A DNA stretch of 64,000 nt from Bacillota bacterium (GCA_009711825.1 VEMY01000050.1:1-64000); one strand, 5' to 3'; positions 16,099-25,304 are shown, numbered from the stretch's first letter. Notes: generated by a model not told the origin, from the sequence alone. Made by a program: numbers and translations.

Positions 16099-16137
16099 AA
16101 TGACGCCTCGGCAATGGGCCGGGGTGTCATTTATTTG
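16099..16137 (+). terminator. Rho-independent terminator of the catabolic operon
   Basis: AATGACGCCTCGGC pairs with GCCGGGGTGTCATT (two G-T pairs) around a 4-nt loop, followed by TATTTGT. It begins eight bases after the stop of the last operon gene. Confidence 0.85.
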
Positions 16138-16375
16138 TAAATTTTGTGTATGTGTGTCGGGAGATTCAGAGAGAAAAATGGAGCCACGCAGAGTAATTCT
16201 AGGATAATATTCCGACAGCCCGGTTATTAAGGTGATTCTACTTCAAAACAAACCTGTATCTAGGGCGAGTTGTTTCCAATTTTCCTGTTTCAGGAGTATA
16301 CTGTAAGTGAAACGGATTTCTTTCACAAGCGATGCGGCTTTGATGTGTTGTATTATCCTTTTAAAGTCAGGGGCT

Positions 16376-16391
16376 GCTGTATTAATACAGC
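16376..16391. promoter_or_regulatory. Perfect 16-bp palindrome upstream of the antiporter operon
   Basis: GCTGTATTAATACAGC is an uninterrupted palindrome ending 26 bp before the mrpE ATG. It has the form of a dimeric regulator site. The bound protein is unknown, and no regulator gene adjoins. Confidence 0.4.
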
Positions 16392-16417
16392 TCTAGCTGC
16401 CAAGGAGGTGCTGTGAA

Positions 16418-16888
16418 ATGCTAAAGTGGAACCCGCTGATTAAATTCGTTGTTTTACTGTTATTTTGGCTTGTTATTTCCGGGGAGTTGGACTGGCAGCA
16501 TGTTGTAGCCGGTTGCGGCGCCGCCCTTTTAGTCATGCTTTTTTGGCGGCGCAAAGGGGAGAATGAGGAACTGTTTGGGATTAATGCGGTGTTTTATGCG
16601 CTGGCCCTCGCCCTGGTGATGCTGGTGGATATTTGCCGGGCTGCGTGGCATGTGGCAATTATCATTCTCACTCGTCGACCGATACAGCCGCAGTTTGTGC
16701 ATTTGGATACACCGCTGCGTTCCCGCTTGGCCCGGGTTTTACTGGCCAATTGTATCACCCTTACCCCCGGCACGCTGTCGGTGTCCCTGGAGGGAAATAC
16801 GCTGCTGGTGCATGCGCTAACTGATGAGCATGCCCAATCCCTGAACGGAGGCCGGGTACAAAGAATCTTGATGAAGATGGAGGGATGA
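16418..16888 (+). CDS. mrpE: Mrp antiporter subunit E (MbhA-like)
   Basis: This 156-aa membrane protein opens with two or three hydrophobic helices and then has the MrpE-type cytosolic part with RRPIQPQFVHLDTPLRSRLA and NCITLTPGTLSVSLEGNTLLVHAL, which is diagnostic of MnhE/MrpE. It is the first gene of a compact operon of ten antiporter genes; the AAGGAGG-type site at 16403 precedes its ATG. MrpE is an accessory subunit needed for full antiport by the complex. In archaeal Mbh the equivalent gene, mbhA, is also first. Confidence 0.93.
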   Translation: MLKWNPLIKFVVLLLFWLVISGELDWQHVVAGCGAALLVMLFWRRKGENEELFGINAVFYALALALVMLVDICRAAWHVAIIILTRRPIQPQFVHLDTPLRSRLARVLLANCITLTPGTLSVSLEGNTLLVHALTDEHAQSLNGGRVQRILMKMEG

Positions 16889-16891
16889 CAG

Positions 16892-17158
16892 ATGGCCGAT
16901 TGGACAACCATGATAATAACTTTAATTACTGGTTTATTGATCTTTCTTTCATTGGCCCGGACGTTGTCCTCGCCAGGGGTAACCGATAAATTGGTGGCGG
17001 TAAACATCATCACCACCAAGACGATTATACTGATTGTCTTGCTCAGTGAACTGTTTGAGAGTTGGTTTTATCTTGACGTTGCGCTTGTTTATGCCCTTTG
17101 CAGCTATGCGGCAACTGTAGCCGTGCTTAAGGGGCAGGTCCGGCAGCGGCTGGATTAA
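16892..17158 (+). CDS. mrpF: Mrp antiporter subunit F (MbhB-like)
   Basis: This 88-aa protein has three transmembrane helices and the MrpF core SSPGVTDKLVAVNIITTKTI, followed by YLDVALVYALCSYAA. It begins three bases after mrpE, and the AGGG ribosome binding site lies inside the end of mrpE. MrpF forms part of the ion-translocating membrane sector with E and G. Confidence 0.93.
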   Translation: MADWTTMIITLITGLLIFLSLARTLSSPGVTDKLVAVNIITTKTIILIVLLSELFESWFYLDVALVYALCSYAATVAVLKGQVRQRLD

Positions 17159-17171
17159 GGGGGAGATTGAA

Positions 17172-17474
17172 ATGGATTGGCTGTATGTAATTTTGCTGGC
17201 AATCGGCTGTTTCTACTTATTTACAGCGACAATTGGTTTGTTTATGCTTCCTGATGTATTTACCCGCCTCCATGCCACGACAAAATGTGACACCATGGGC
17301 GCTGGCTGCATTCTGGCCGCAGTAGCGGTTAAGTCGGGAAATTGGTTCGTTGCCGGCAAACTGGCTTTGATTTTTGTGTTTATATTACTAGTCAGCCCGA
17401 CTGCTTCACATATGATTGCCTGGGTGGCAAAAGAGCAGCTACCCAAAAAAGCCTCTGAAAAGGAGGCGGGGTAA
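17172..17474 (+). CDS. mrpG: Mrp antiporter subunit G (MbhC-like)
   Basis: This 100-aa protein has three helices and the MnhG signature LPDVFTRLHATTKCDTMGAG and a C-terminal SPTASHMIAWVA. GGGGGAG precedes the ATG. Its TAA overlaps the ATG of the following gene by one base. Confidence 0.93.
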   Translation: MDWLYVILLAIGCFYLFTATIGLFMLPDVFTRLHATTKCDTMGAGCILAAVAVKSGNWFVAGKLALIFVFILLVSPTASHMIAWVAKEQLPKKASEKEAG

Positions 17475-17713
17475 TGGACAACTTGTTCTTGTTTATGTTT
17501 CTTACCTTTCTGTTGGTTGCATCAATTTCGGTTTGCCTGATTCGCAAGGTTCTACACGCTGTGATTGTATTTGGCATATACAGTTTGGTAATGTCCATCG
17601 TTTGGTTGCAATTGGGTTCGCCCGATCTGGCTATTACCGAAGCCGCCGCCGGTATCGGAATGAGCATTATAATGGTGGCGGTTGTCACCAAACTGGGGAG
17701 GGAGTGCCAGTGA
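17474..17713 (+). CDS. DUF4040/MbhD-like subunit (equivalent to part of the MrpA C-terminus)
   Basis: This 79-aa, three-helix protein contains RKVLHAVIVFGIYSLVMSIV and LGSPDLAITEAAAGIGMSII, the DUF4040 motif found in the C-terminal part of bacterial MrpA and as the separate subunit MbhD of archaeal hydrogenase complexes. Here it is a separate gene, so MrpA is split as in Mbh. The glutamate in ITEAA is the conserved buried carboxylate of this family. Confidence 0.85.
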   Translation: MDNLFLFMFLTFLLVASISVCLIRKVLHAVIVFGIYSLVMSIVWLQLGSPDLAITEAAAGIGMSIIMVAVVTKLGRECQ

Positions 17714-17994
17714 GAAAGGTTTTGGCGCTATTGGTGGTTCTGCCATGTTTGGCCGCCCTGGTATTGTTGGCGGCGGAATTGCCCGCCTTCGCCAGTCCCG
17801 ACAATCCGGCCAATAACGAGGTCATCGCCCGTTATATAGAACAAGGAGTGGAAGAAACCGGCGCCATAAACGTTGTTGCCGAAATTCTAGTGGATTACCG
17901 GGCTTACGACACTTTAATTGAGACCACGGTGCTGTTTACGGCCCTAATCGCCGTGCTGTTGGCCCTGAAAGGGGAGAAAAAAGAACATGCCTGA
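17710..17994 (+). CDS. MbhE-like antiporter subunit (second piece of split MrpA C-terminus)
   Basis: This 94-aa protein has an N-terminal hydrophobic segment (KVLALLVVLPCLAALVLLAA), a soluble part with VAEILVDYRAYDTLIETTVL and a final helix. The motif NVVAEILVDYRAYDTLIE is characteristic of MbhE and of the matching end of MrpA/MrpB. The start is GTG 17710, overlapping the preceding stop as GTGA; the longer open frame upstream lies across mrpG and the DUF4040 gene. Confidence 0.85.
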   Translation: MRKVLALLVVLPCLAALVLLAAELPAFASPDNPANNEVIARYIEQGVEETGAINVVAEILVDYRAYDTLIETTVLFTALIAVLLALKGEKKEHA

Positions 17995-18409
17995 TTTAAT
18001 TCTAAGGGAAGTTACCGCCCTATTGCTGCCGTTGATTCAGATGTACGGGATTTATGTAATTCTTCATGGCCACATCTCCCCTGGCGGTGGTTTCGCTGGT
18101 GGGATGATACTCGGTGTAAGTATGGTATTGTATTTGTTGGTCTTTGGCTTGGACAGCTGTTTACGCAAAGTTCCCCATCGAATGTCTTCTTTCTTGGAGA
18201 GCGCCGGGACGCTTTGGTACGGTGCGATTGGTCTGGTGGGTGTAATGCGCGGGACCAGTTTTCTGATGAATAAAGGCGCCGGCATCCCGTTGGGCACGCC
18301 CGGACGCCTGTTCAGCAGCGGTTTAATCATTATTATTACAATTGGTGTTGGCATCAAAGTGGCATCGACAATGCTCAGCCTGTTTTATACTTTGATTGAG
18401 GAGGACTAG
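17987..18409 (+). CDS. mrpB: Mrp antiporter subunit B (MbhF-like)
   Basis: This 140-aa protein has four helices and the MnhB signature MYGIYVILHGHISPGGGFAGGMILG. It overlaps the preceding gene by 8 bp and is followed after two bases by mrpC. Confidence 0.93.
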   Translation: MPDLILREVTALLLPLIQMYGIYVILHGHISPGGGFAGGMILGVSMVLYLLVFGLDSCLRKVPHRMSSFLESAGTLWYGAIGLVGVMRGTSFLMNKGAGIPLGTPGRLFSSGLIIIITIGVGIKVASTMLSLFYTLIEED

Positions 18410-18411
18410 CA

Positions 18412-18783
18412 GTGGCAGTTAAACTTCTTCAAAACTATCCTTATCTGATTTCAACCTTAATCTTCGCTGTCGGCTGCTATACGGTTTTGACCCACACCAA
18501 TTTGATGCGCAAGGTAATTGGCATCAATGTGATGGAAAGCGCAGTTTTTTTGTTCTTTATCGCTGCCGGCAATGTCCAGGCGGGTCGCCCGCCGATTATA
18601 GATCTGAATAACCCGGATGTTATTTATGTGAACCCACTGCCCTCAGCCCTGATTCTCACCGGGATTGTGGTCAGTATCTCCGTAACTGCATTGGCTCTCG
18701 CCTTTGTGGTAAAAATTCATCGCCAGTACGGAACGATTGATGCCGATGAGATAGCGGCTATCAGGAGTCAGCAAGATGCTTAG
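18412..18783 (+). CDS. mrpC: Mrp antiporter subunit C (NuoK-like, MbhG-like)
   Basis: This 123-aa NuoK-type protein has three helices, with TNLMRKVIGINVMESAVFLF and NPLPSALILTGIVVSISVTA, the family core with conserved glutamate. GTG start 18412 follows the mrpB stop by two bases, and the gene overlaps mrpD by 8 bp. Confidence 0.93.
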   Translation: MAVKLLQNYPYLISTLIFAVGCYTVLTHTNLMRKVIGINVMESAVFLFFIAAGNVQAGRPPIIDLNNPDVIYVNPLPSALILTGIVVSISVTALALAFVVKIHRQYGTIDADEIAAIRSQQDA

Positions 18784-20233
18784 CGCCAACTTTCCTGTGC
18801 TGGGTATAGTTGCTCTGTTGATGACCGCATATCTTCTGCCCCTGGTGGCCATGCGGAGGATGCGTTTAGGTCAGGGGCTGGCAGGCCTTATTCTGGCGTT
18901 GTCCGCAGTTTACAGCGCGTTATTGTTCTACGATGTATTGGACTCGGGCCCGGTTTATTATGCCATGGGCGGGTGGGAAGCGCCTTGGGGAATTGAGCTC
19001 GCCATCACACCGCTTTCGGCATTTGTCATGACAGTGGCAACAGGTCTGACAGCGTTGGTTGCCCTCTCCCTGCCCCAGGAGCTGGTGGATTGGTCCAAGC
19101 GGAAAGCGGGTTGGTATATTACTTTACTCTTGCTGTTGACCGCAGCGCTTCTGGGGATAACCATGGCCAATGATTTGTTTAACCTCTACGTGTTTACCGA
19201 GGTGAGTACGCTTGCTGCCTGTGCTCTGGTTTCAGCAAAAAAAGACCGCAACGCCACCGATGCGGCATTCAAGTACCTGATGTTGGGGGCAATCGGTTCC
19301 GGATTTATATTATTTGCGATTGGTATTACTTATGTTATCACTGGCCATCTAAATATGGGGTTTGCAGCAGCGGTTTTTGCTGCCAGCGATCTCCATCCGA
19401 TTATTCCCTGGGTAATGAGCGCTTTTTATCTAGTAGGGTTTGGGGTAAAGGCAGGCTTGTTTCCCTTGCATGTCTGGTTGCCTGACGCCCACTCTTCGGC
19501 GCCGACCACAGCCAGCGCATTGCTTTCCGGTGTAGTGGTCAAAGTCTTCGCCGTGGCAATGGCCCGGGTGTTTTTTGGATTGTTTGGCAGCGCTGCCCTG
19601 GAAACGATGGGCATCGCAGGAATGGTGCGGCTGATGGCCGCCGCCAGTATTTTGGCCGGTTCGGCCTTTGCTGTGGTCCAGACCGATATTAAACGGTTGC
19701 TAGCCTACTCGACCGTCGCCCAAGTTGGCTATATCTTTCTGGGCTTCGGCGTTGGCGGTGTTGTCGGTGTCGCCGCTGCCCTTTACCATGTGCTGGCCCA
19801 TGGCTTGATGAAATCGATATTGTTCTTGACCGCCGGTAAGGTCATTGCCATCAACGGAACACGAGAAATCAGCGGCTTTGAAGGGATGGGACCAAAACTG
19901 CCGCTGCCCATGGGCGCATTCTCCCTAGCTGCGCTGTCTATGATTGGGTTGCCGCTTCTGGCGGGGTTTGCTACCAAGTGGTACTTGTTTAATGCTGGTC
20001 TGTCAGCGCAGATTTATTGGCTGCCAGTGTTGATAATCATCAGCGGCCTGCTAAATGCAGCCTATTTCCTGCCGATTGTCTGGAAAATTTGGTTTGGGGT
20101 TTCGGAAGCGGAAGCTACCGACCGGCGAGTTCCCGGGCTGCTGGTATTGGTTGCCGTCCTGGCAGTAATCGGATTGGTGCCGGGGGCAGTGCTGGACCTG
20201 CTGGAACAGGCCGCCGGCTGGTTAATTTCCTGA
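18776..20233 (+). CDS. mrpD: Mrp antiporter subunit D (NuoM/N-like)
   Basis: This 485-aa, about 14-helix proton-translocating subunit has the expected functional residues: TM5 glutamate in FNLYVFTEVSTLAACAL, TM7 lysine in GVKAGLFPLHVWLPDAHS, and the broken-helix region VQTDIKRLLAYSTVAQVGYI. It drives Na+/H+ exchange in the complex. It is followed by two further genes of the same superfamily. Confidence 0.93.
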   Translation: MLSANFPVLGIVALLMTAYLLPLVAMRRMRLGQGLAGLILALSAVYSALLFYDVLDSGPVYYAMGGWEAPWGIELAITPLSAFVMTVATGLTALVALSLPQELVDWSKRKAGWYITLLLLLTAALLGITMANDLFNLYVFTEVSTLAACALVSAKKDRNATDAAFKYLMLGAIGSGFILFAIGITYVITGHLNMGFAAAVFAASDLHPIIPWVMSAFYLVGFGVKAGLFPLHVWLPDAHSSAPTTASALLSGVVVKVFAVAMARVFFGLFGSAALETMGIAGMVRLMAAASILAGSAFAVVQTDIKRLLAYSTVAQVGYIFLGFGVGGVVGVAAALYHVLAHGLMKSILFLTAGKVIAINGTREISGFEGMGPKLPLPMGAFSLAALSMIGLPLLAGFATKWYLFNAGLSAQIYWLPVLIIISGLLNAAYFLPIVWKIWFGVSEAEATDRRVPGLLVLVAVLAVIGLVPGAVLDLLEQAAGWLIS

Positions 20234-20248
20234 TTAGGGGGCGTCCAA

Positions 20249-21691
20249 ATGAATGTTCTTATCACCTTAATTATCCTCTTGCCGATAGCCGGGGCAGCGG
20301 CAATATGGCTCCCTGGGTTGCGATCCCGGCCGGTTGTTGCCCCAATTCTGGCAGCCGGCGGTGTTGCGCTTGCAGTCTGGTTTGTCGGCCGGACGCCGGA
20401 GGTTGCTCCGGTTGTAACCTGGTGGCAAGTGGTTCCCGGATTACCCCTGGCATTCCGGGTCGATCACGCCGGTTGGCTGTTTGCCTTGTTGGCGGCTGCC
20501 CTCTGGGTGCCGGCAACTGCCTATGCCAACAGTTACAGCGCCCATCATCCCCATAAGCGTCGGCGGTTTTTCACCTTTTATACATTGTCCCTGACCGCCA
20601 CCATGGGGATTGCCCTGGCTGCAAACTTTTTCACCCTGTATCTGTTCTATGAACTTTTGACGTTTGTCACCTGGCCGCTGGTAATTCACAACGAAACGCC
20701 GGCGGCGAAACGGGCTGGTAAACTATATTTGATCTATAGTCTGGCCGGCGCCGCCTTGGTTTTGGCGGCAATGGTTGTAACCTGGGCCACCGCGGGTACA
20801 TTGGATTTTGCCGTCGGTGGTGTGATTGGCTCCGAAATATCCATTAGAAGTATCCGCTTGCTAGTGGTCTTGTTGGTGGCGGGTTTTGGTGTCAAGGCGG
20901 CAGTTATGCCTCTGCATACGTGGTTGCCGACGGCGATGGCAGCGCCGACTCCGGTCAGTGCGCTCTTGCATGCCGTGGCAGTGGTTAATGCCGGCTGCTT
21001 TGGGCTGGTGCGAACTTTTTACAGCCTGGTTGGGACTTCTGCTTTGGAGCGGGCAGCTTTGGCAGATTACCTGATTCCAGTAGCGGCAGTGACGATTATT
21101 CTGGGTTCAGTGATTGCCCTGCGCCAGGACCACTTGAAACGGCGTTTGGCATATTCTACTGTAAGTCAGCTGGGCTATATTACCTTGGGTGTGATTTCCG
21201 GCCACGCCGGCCTCTTGCTTGGCAGTTTAGTGCACTTTGTAAATCACGCGCTGATGAAGATTACCCTGTTCTTCTGTGCCGGAGCGATTATCAGCGAGAC
21301 GGGAGTGGAGAATATCTCCGAAATGGATGGAATGGGCAGGCGGATGCCGATGGTGATGGGGGCATTCACGTTGGCTGCACTTGGATTGGTGGGTGTTATT
21401 CCCATCAACGGCTTTCAGAGTAAGTGGTCGTTATTTCAAGGCGCGCTGGCGGCAGAACGTCCGGAGATTATTGTCATCCTTTTAATCAGTGCTATGCTCA
21501 ACGCCTTCTATTTCTTCCCGATAATCGGCGCCGCTTTTTTCCGCGGCACCGGTCGTTGGCAGCAGGAGCGAGTCAGTAGCGGCTTGGTGTGGCCACCGCT
21601 TTTGACCGCTATTCTCTGCGTGATATTTGGGCTGTTACCGGCCCTGCTTTACCCGTATCTGTCGGAAACCGTGCAAGTCTTAATGAATTGA
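20249..21691 (+). CDS. Second NuoM/MrpD-like antiporter subunit
   Basis: This 480-aa homologue of MrpD has FTLYLFYELLTFVTWPLVIH (TM5 glutamate), GVKAAVMPLHTWLPTAMAAP (TM7 lysine) and LRQDHLKRRLAYSTVSQLGY. It differs from the mrpD product throughout, so it is an old paralogue rather than a recent duplicate. It lies 15 bp after mrpD and 16 bp before the next paralogue, and appears to replace the N-terminal part of MrpA in this split-gene layout. Confidence 0.88.
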   Translation: MNVLITLIILLPIAGAAAIWLPGLRSRPVVAPILAAGGVALAVWFVGRTPEVAPVVTWWQVVPGLPLAFRVDHAGWLFALLAAALWVPATAYANSYSAHHPHKRRRFFTFYTLSLTATMGIALAANFFTLYLFYELLTFVTWPLVIHNETPAAKRAGKLYLIYSLAGAALVLAAMVVTWATAGTLDFAVGGVIGSEISIRSIRLLVVLLVAGFGVKAAVMPLHTWLPTAMAAPTPVSALLHAVAVVNAGCFGLVRTFYSLVGTSALERAALADYLIPVAAVTIILGSVIALRQDHLKRRLAYSTVSQLGYITLGVISGHAGLLLGSLVHFVNHALMKITLFFCAGAIISETGVENISEMDGMGRRMPMVMGAFTLAALGLVGVIPINGFQSKWSLFQGALAAERPEIIVILLISAMLNAFYFFPIIGAAFFRGTGRWQQERVSSGLVWPPLLTAILCVIFGLLPALLYPYLSETVQVLMN

Positions 21692-21707
21692 GGGAGGGGG
21701 GCGCAAA

Positions 21708-23576
21708 ATGTGGTTACTGGTTTTGACACCGCTGTTGGCGGGCAGCCTTTGCCTTGCCAGCACTAACTTACGGCGTCAGGTGACTCTGTCGGTTGCTGCC
21801 TGTCTGTTGGCGGCTGGCGGCCTCGTTGCCATGTGGCAGGGTTGGCTCTCCGGCGCCGGCAGCGAACTGGTTCTGCCGGGGATAACGCTTTCGTTGTCAA
21901 CCGGGGGAATCGGCTTGGTTCTGGCTGGATTTGCGCTAATCCTTTGGGTTGCGTCGCTGTTATTCAGCCTTAGTTGGTTTAAACCCCACCAGGATATGCG
22001 GCGCTATATGCTGCTATTGGGAGCCACCTGCACCGGGATTCTGATTACTTTCCTGGGTGGGGATTTTCTGACGCTGTTTTTGGGGTTTGAGTTGATGTCC
22101 CTGGCCTCCTGGGGACTGGTTGTTCATTCCCAAAGTGATGAGGCCTATCGGGCCGGCGGACTGTATCTCTACCTGGGCGTGGCTGGTGGAATGTTGCTCC
22201 TTACCGGATTGAGTGTGCTTTACTTCTATACCGGCAGCTTTGCCTTTGATGCTGTAATGCCCGAGGGGGCGCCCCTGGACCTGGTGGCAATGTTGATGAT
22301 AACTGGGTTTGGCATCAAAGCAGGAATGATTCCCGTGCATATTTGGCTGCCGGAGGCGCATCCCGCAGCTCCGGTTCCGGCAAGCGCACTGCTTTCCGGG
22401 ATATTAATCAAGACCGGCGCCTACGGGATTTTACGGACCATGGGAGTGGCTGCGAGTGTTCCTGAAACCTTGCAGGTTCTGGGATTGACCGTCCTTTTGG
22501 TCGGTATCCTGACCATGAGCTTCGGCGTTGTCATGGCGCTGCTGCAGCATGAGGCCAAGCGCATGCTGGCCTTTCACAGCATCAGCCAGATGGGTTATGT
22601 TATCACCGGCCTTGGCGCCGCGGCATTCCTTGCCGGCGCCGGGGGCGAGAGCCTGGTTGGCGCCGTTTACCACATGCTCAATCATTCGGTGTTTAAAGCG
22701 CTATTGTTCTTGGTAGCAGGCTCTGTGTACCTCTATACAAGCCGCCTTAATCTCTATAAACTGGGCGGAATGTACCGGCTGCTGCCTTTTACCTTCGGTC
22801 TGGCGTTGGTTGCGGCCATGGGCATCACCGGGTTTCCGGGGCTCAACGGCTTCGCCAGCAAAACGATGCTCCATCATGGGCTGCTGACAGTGGTCGATAC
22901 GATGCCGGCCCTGGCCTGGACGGAAAAGGTCTTCGTGGTGGTTAGCGCAGGCACAGTATGTTCGTTCATCAAGTTTATCTGGTTTATTTTCGCTGGCAAA
23001 CAGGCAGAAGATGTGAGCACAGACCAAAAGACTGAAACCTGGCCGATGCTGGTGGGGATGGTGCTCTTGGCGATCGCGGTTATTGGGCTTGGCGCTTTTC
23101 CATACCAGGTGGCGGATAACCTGTTAGCCCCGGCCCTGGCGGAGTTGACGGTGTATGGGATAGAACATTTCCACGCCCATATCTATTCCTGGCACAGCTT
23201 AATGGATATTGCCATTGCCTTTGGCCTCGGCGCCGTAATTTTCTGGGCCGGCTGTCGCTGGCATCTGTTCCACCTTTCGCCGCCTTCTTGGTTTAGCTTC
23301 CGCTATTGGGGAGGAATTCTGGCCCATGGCGCCGATGACAGCATCAGCTCAACGGAACAGAGTTGGGGCAGAATCTGCGCCAGCACATCGCAACGGTTGC
23401 TGAATCTTGAGCGCAAGGGAGAGCAATTACTGCAAAACATGGACTGTCGGCCCCGTTCCCGATTTGAGCAGGCATTGAGTGTAATCAACCTCAATTTCGA
23501 TACATTGCTGGTAATGGCTGTCTTGAGTTTGGTGCTGCTCCTTTACTTCCCGTTGAACGCCATGTTCATTTCCTGA
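21708..23576 (+). CDS. NuoL/MrpA-N-like antiporter subunit with C-terminal extension
   Basis: This 622-aa antiporter-like protein contains FLTLFLGFELMSLASWGLVV, GIKAGMIPVHIWLPEAHPAA and LLQHEAKRMLAFHSISQMGY. After the usual helices come a long hydrophilic stretch (about residues 535-600) and one last helix, resembling the lateral-helix extension of NuoL-type subunits. AGGGAGGGGGG precedes the ATG. It is the last gene of the operon and is followed by a terminator. With the two previous genes the complex would have three proton-pathway subunits. Confidence 0.87.
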   Translation: MWLLVLTPLLAGSLCLASTNLRRQVTLSVAACLLAAGGLVAMWQGWLSGAGSELVLPGITLSLSTGGIGLVLAGFALILWVASLLFSLSWFKPHQDMRRYMLLLGATCTGILITFLGGDFLTLFLGFELMSLASWGLVVHSQSDEAYRAGGLYLYLGVAGGMLLLTGLSVLYFYTGSFAFDAVMPEGAPLDLVAMLMITGFGIKAGMIPVHIWLPEAHPAAPVPASALLSGILIKTGAYGILRTMGVAASVPETLQVLGLTVLLVGILTMSFGVVMALLQHEAKRMLAFHSISQMGYVITGLGAAAFLAGAGGESLVGAVYHMLNHSVFKALLFLVAGSVYLYTSRLNLYKLGGMYRLLPFTFGLALVAAMGITGFPGLNGFASKTMLHHGLLTVVDTMPALAWTEKVFVVVSAGTVCSFIKFIWFIFAGKQAEDVSTDQKTETWPMLVGMVLLAIAVIGLGAFPYQVADNLLAPALAELTVYGIEHFHAHIYSWHSLMDIAIAFGLGAVIFWAGCRWHLFHLSPPSWFSFRYWGGILAHGADDSISSTEQSWGRICASTSQRLLNLERKGEQLLQNMDCRPRSRFEQALSVINLNFDTLLVMAVLSLVLLLYFPLNAMFIS

Positions 23577-23588
23577 TGATGTCTCATT

Positions 23589-23615
23589 AAAGACCGGGTC
23601 TGTTTCCCGGTCTTT
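23589..23615 (+). terminator. Terminator of the antiporter operon
   Basis: AAAGACCGGG pairs perfectly with CCCGGTCTTT around 7 nt, followed by GTTCT. It starts 12 bases after the stop. A TATAAT box (23623) immediately after it may serve the next gene. Confidence 0.75.
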
Positions 23616-23657
23616 GTTCTGCTATAATGGTGGCAGGATATGACAGGAGGGAGCAGT

Positions 23658-25304
23658 ATGAAGATAGTGATCGTCGGCGGAGTGGCCGGAGGGGCCAGTG
23701 CGGCTACCCGGCTGCGCCGGTTAAACGAGCAGGCTGAGATAATAATGATTGAGCGAGGCGCACATATCTCGTATGCCAATTGCGGTCTTCCCTATTACAT
23801 TGGTGGCGCAATCAGAGAGCAGGAGCGTCTGACAGTCCAGTCTCCGGAGGGACTGGCTGCCAGGTTCAATATCGATGTGCGGGTAAACAACGAAGTGACT
23901 GCCATTGACCCAGCTGCCAAAGAGGTAGTGGTAAAGGATCTTATCAGTGGTGAGCAATACAGCGAAGCTTACGATAAGCTGATCCTCTCGCCGGGGGCAG
24001 AACCGCTCCGCCCGCCAATCTCCGGCATTGACTCGCCAGGGATTTATACCCTGCGGACTATCCCCGATACCCTGGCCATCAAGCAGTTTATCGAGGAGCG
24101 AGATGCGCGTAAGACAATTGTGGTGGGCGGTGGATTTATCGGCCTGGAAATGGCTGAGAATCTCCGGGAGCGTGGATTAGAGGTGGTTGTGGTGGAAGCC
24201 GCTGACCAGGTGATGGCGCCCCTGGACCCGGAAATGGCAGCGATGGTGCACGACCTGCTACGGGATAAAGGTATTGATTTGCGCCTGGCAGACGGGGTGC
24301 GGGAGTTCTCCGCCGGAGAAGATGGACTGAATGTTACACTCCAGAGTGGTGTAAGTTTAAGCGCGGATTTGGTGCTATTGGCGATTGGTGTCCGACCCGA
24401 CAGCAAGCTGGCAAAGAATGCCGGACTGGAATTAGGTGACGGTGGCGCAATCAAAGTCAACGCGCATCTGCAAACTTCTAGCCCGGATATCTATGCTGTT
24501 GGCGACGCTATCGAGGTAACTGATTTTGTCAGTGGCAACCCGACCCGAATTCCCTTGGCCGGTCCTGCCAATAAGCAGGGGCGAATTGCCGCCAACCACA
24601 TCTGCGGTATCGCCGACACATACAAAGCCACCCAAGGCACAGCGATTGTCAAGCTGTTTGCGATGACGATTGCTGCCACCGGCAATAACGAAAAGCAATT
24701 GCAGCGGGAAGGAATTGCGTACGAAAAATCTTATACCCACTCTGGTTCCCATGCCGGATACTATCCCGGCGCCACGCCGCTGTCTGCGAAACTGTTGTTT
24801 GCCCCGGATGACGGCAAGATTCTTGGGTCCCAGATTGTCGGCTATCAGGGGACAGACAAGCGAATCGACGTCCTTGCCACGGCTCTGCGGGCCGGCCTCA
24901 CGGTTTATGACCTTGAGGAATTGGAATTGGCGTATGCACCGCCCTTTTCCTCTGCCAAAGATCCGGTGAACATGGCTGGTTATGTGGCCGCCAACATGCT
25001 CAACGGTCACCACCCGGTAATCCACTGGCATGAACTGGACGATTTGGACCAGGAACAGGTTTTGCTCCTGGACGTTCGCAGCAGGGAAGAGCATCAGCTG
25101 GGGGCGCTGCCCAACTCGGTTTTAGTTCCACTGGACCAGTTGCGGAGCCACCTGCACGAACTCCCCCGGGACCGGGAAATCATTGTCTACTGTCAGATTG
25201 GTCAACGGGGATATCTGGCAGCGCGCATGCTGGCACAAGCAGGATTTAAAGTGCGAAACTTGAGTGGTGGTTATGTCACGTACCGCTACGGAATATCTGA
25301 GTGA
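23658..25304 (+). CDS. CoA-disulfide reductase/rhodanese fusion (NADH-dependent persulfide or polysulfide reductase type)
   Basis: This 548-aa flavoprotein has FAD-binding VIVGGVAGGASAATRLRRLN, the single active-site cysteine in SYANCGLPYYIGG (about residue 43), the NAD domain IVVGGGFIGLEMAENL, and a dimerisation domain. The C-terminal rhodanese domain (from about 460) has active cysteine in IVYCQIGQRGYLAARML. The fusion is the CoADR-RHD architecture known to reduce CoA persulfide/polysulfide. It is cytoplasmic. The start is ATG 23658 behind AGGAGGG; the ATG 18 bp upstream lies before that site. It suggests elemental sulfur or polysulfide handling, or sulfane-sulfur detoxification. Confidence 0.88.
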   Translation: MKIVIVGGVAGGASAATRLRRLNEQAEIIMIERGAHISYANCGLPYYIGGAIREQERLTVQSPEGLAARFNIDVRVNNEVTAIDPAAKEVVVKDLISGEQYSEAYDKLILSPGAEPLRPPISGIDSPGIYTLRTIPDTLAIKQFIEERDARKTIVVGGGFIGLEMAENLRERGLEVVVVEAADQVMAPLDPEMAAMVHDLLRDKGIDLRLADGVREFSAGEDGLNVTLQSGVSLSADLVLLAIGVRPDSKLAKNAGLELGDGGAIKVNAHLQTSSPDIYAVGDAIEVTDFVSGNPTRIPLAGPANKQGRIAANHICGIADTYKATQGTAIVKLFAMTIAATGNNEKQLQREGIAYEKSYTHSGSHAGYYPGATPLSAKLLFAPDDGKILGSQIVGYQGTDKRIDVLATALRAGLTVYDLEELELAYAPPFSSAKDPVNMAGYVAANMLNGHHPVIHWHELDDLDQEQVLLLDVRSREEHQLGALPNSVLVPLDQLRSHLHELPRDREIIVYCQIGQRGYLAARMLAQAGFKVRNLSGGYVTYRYGISE

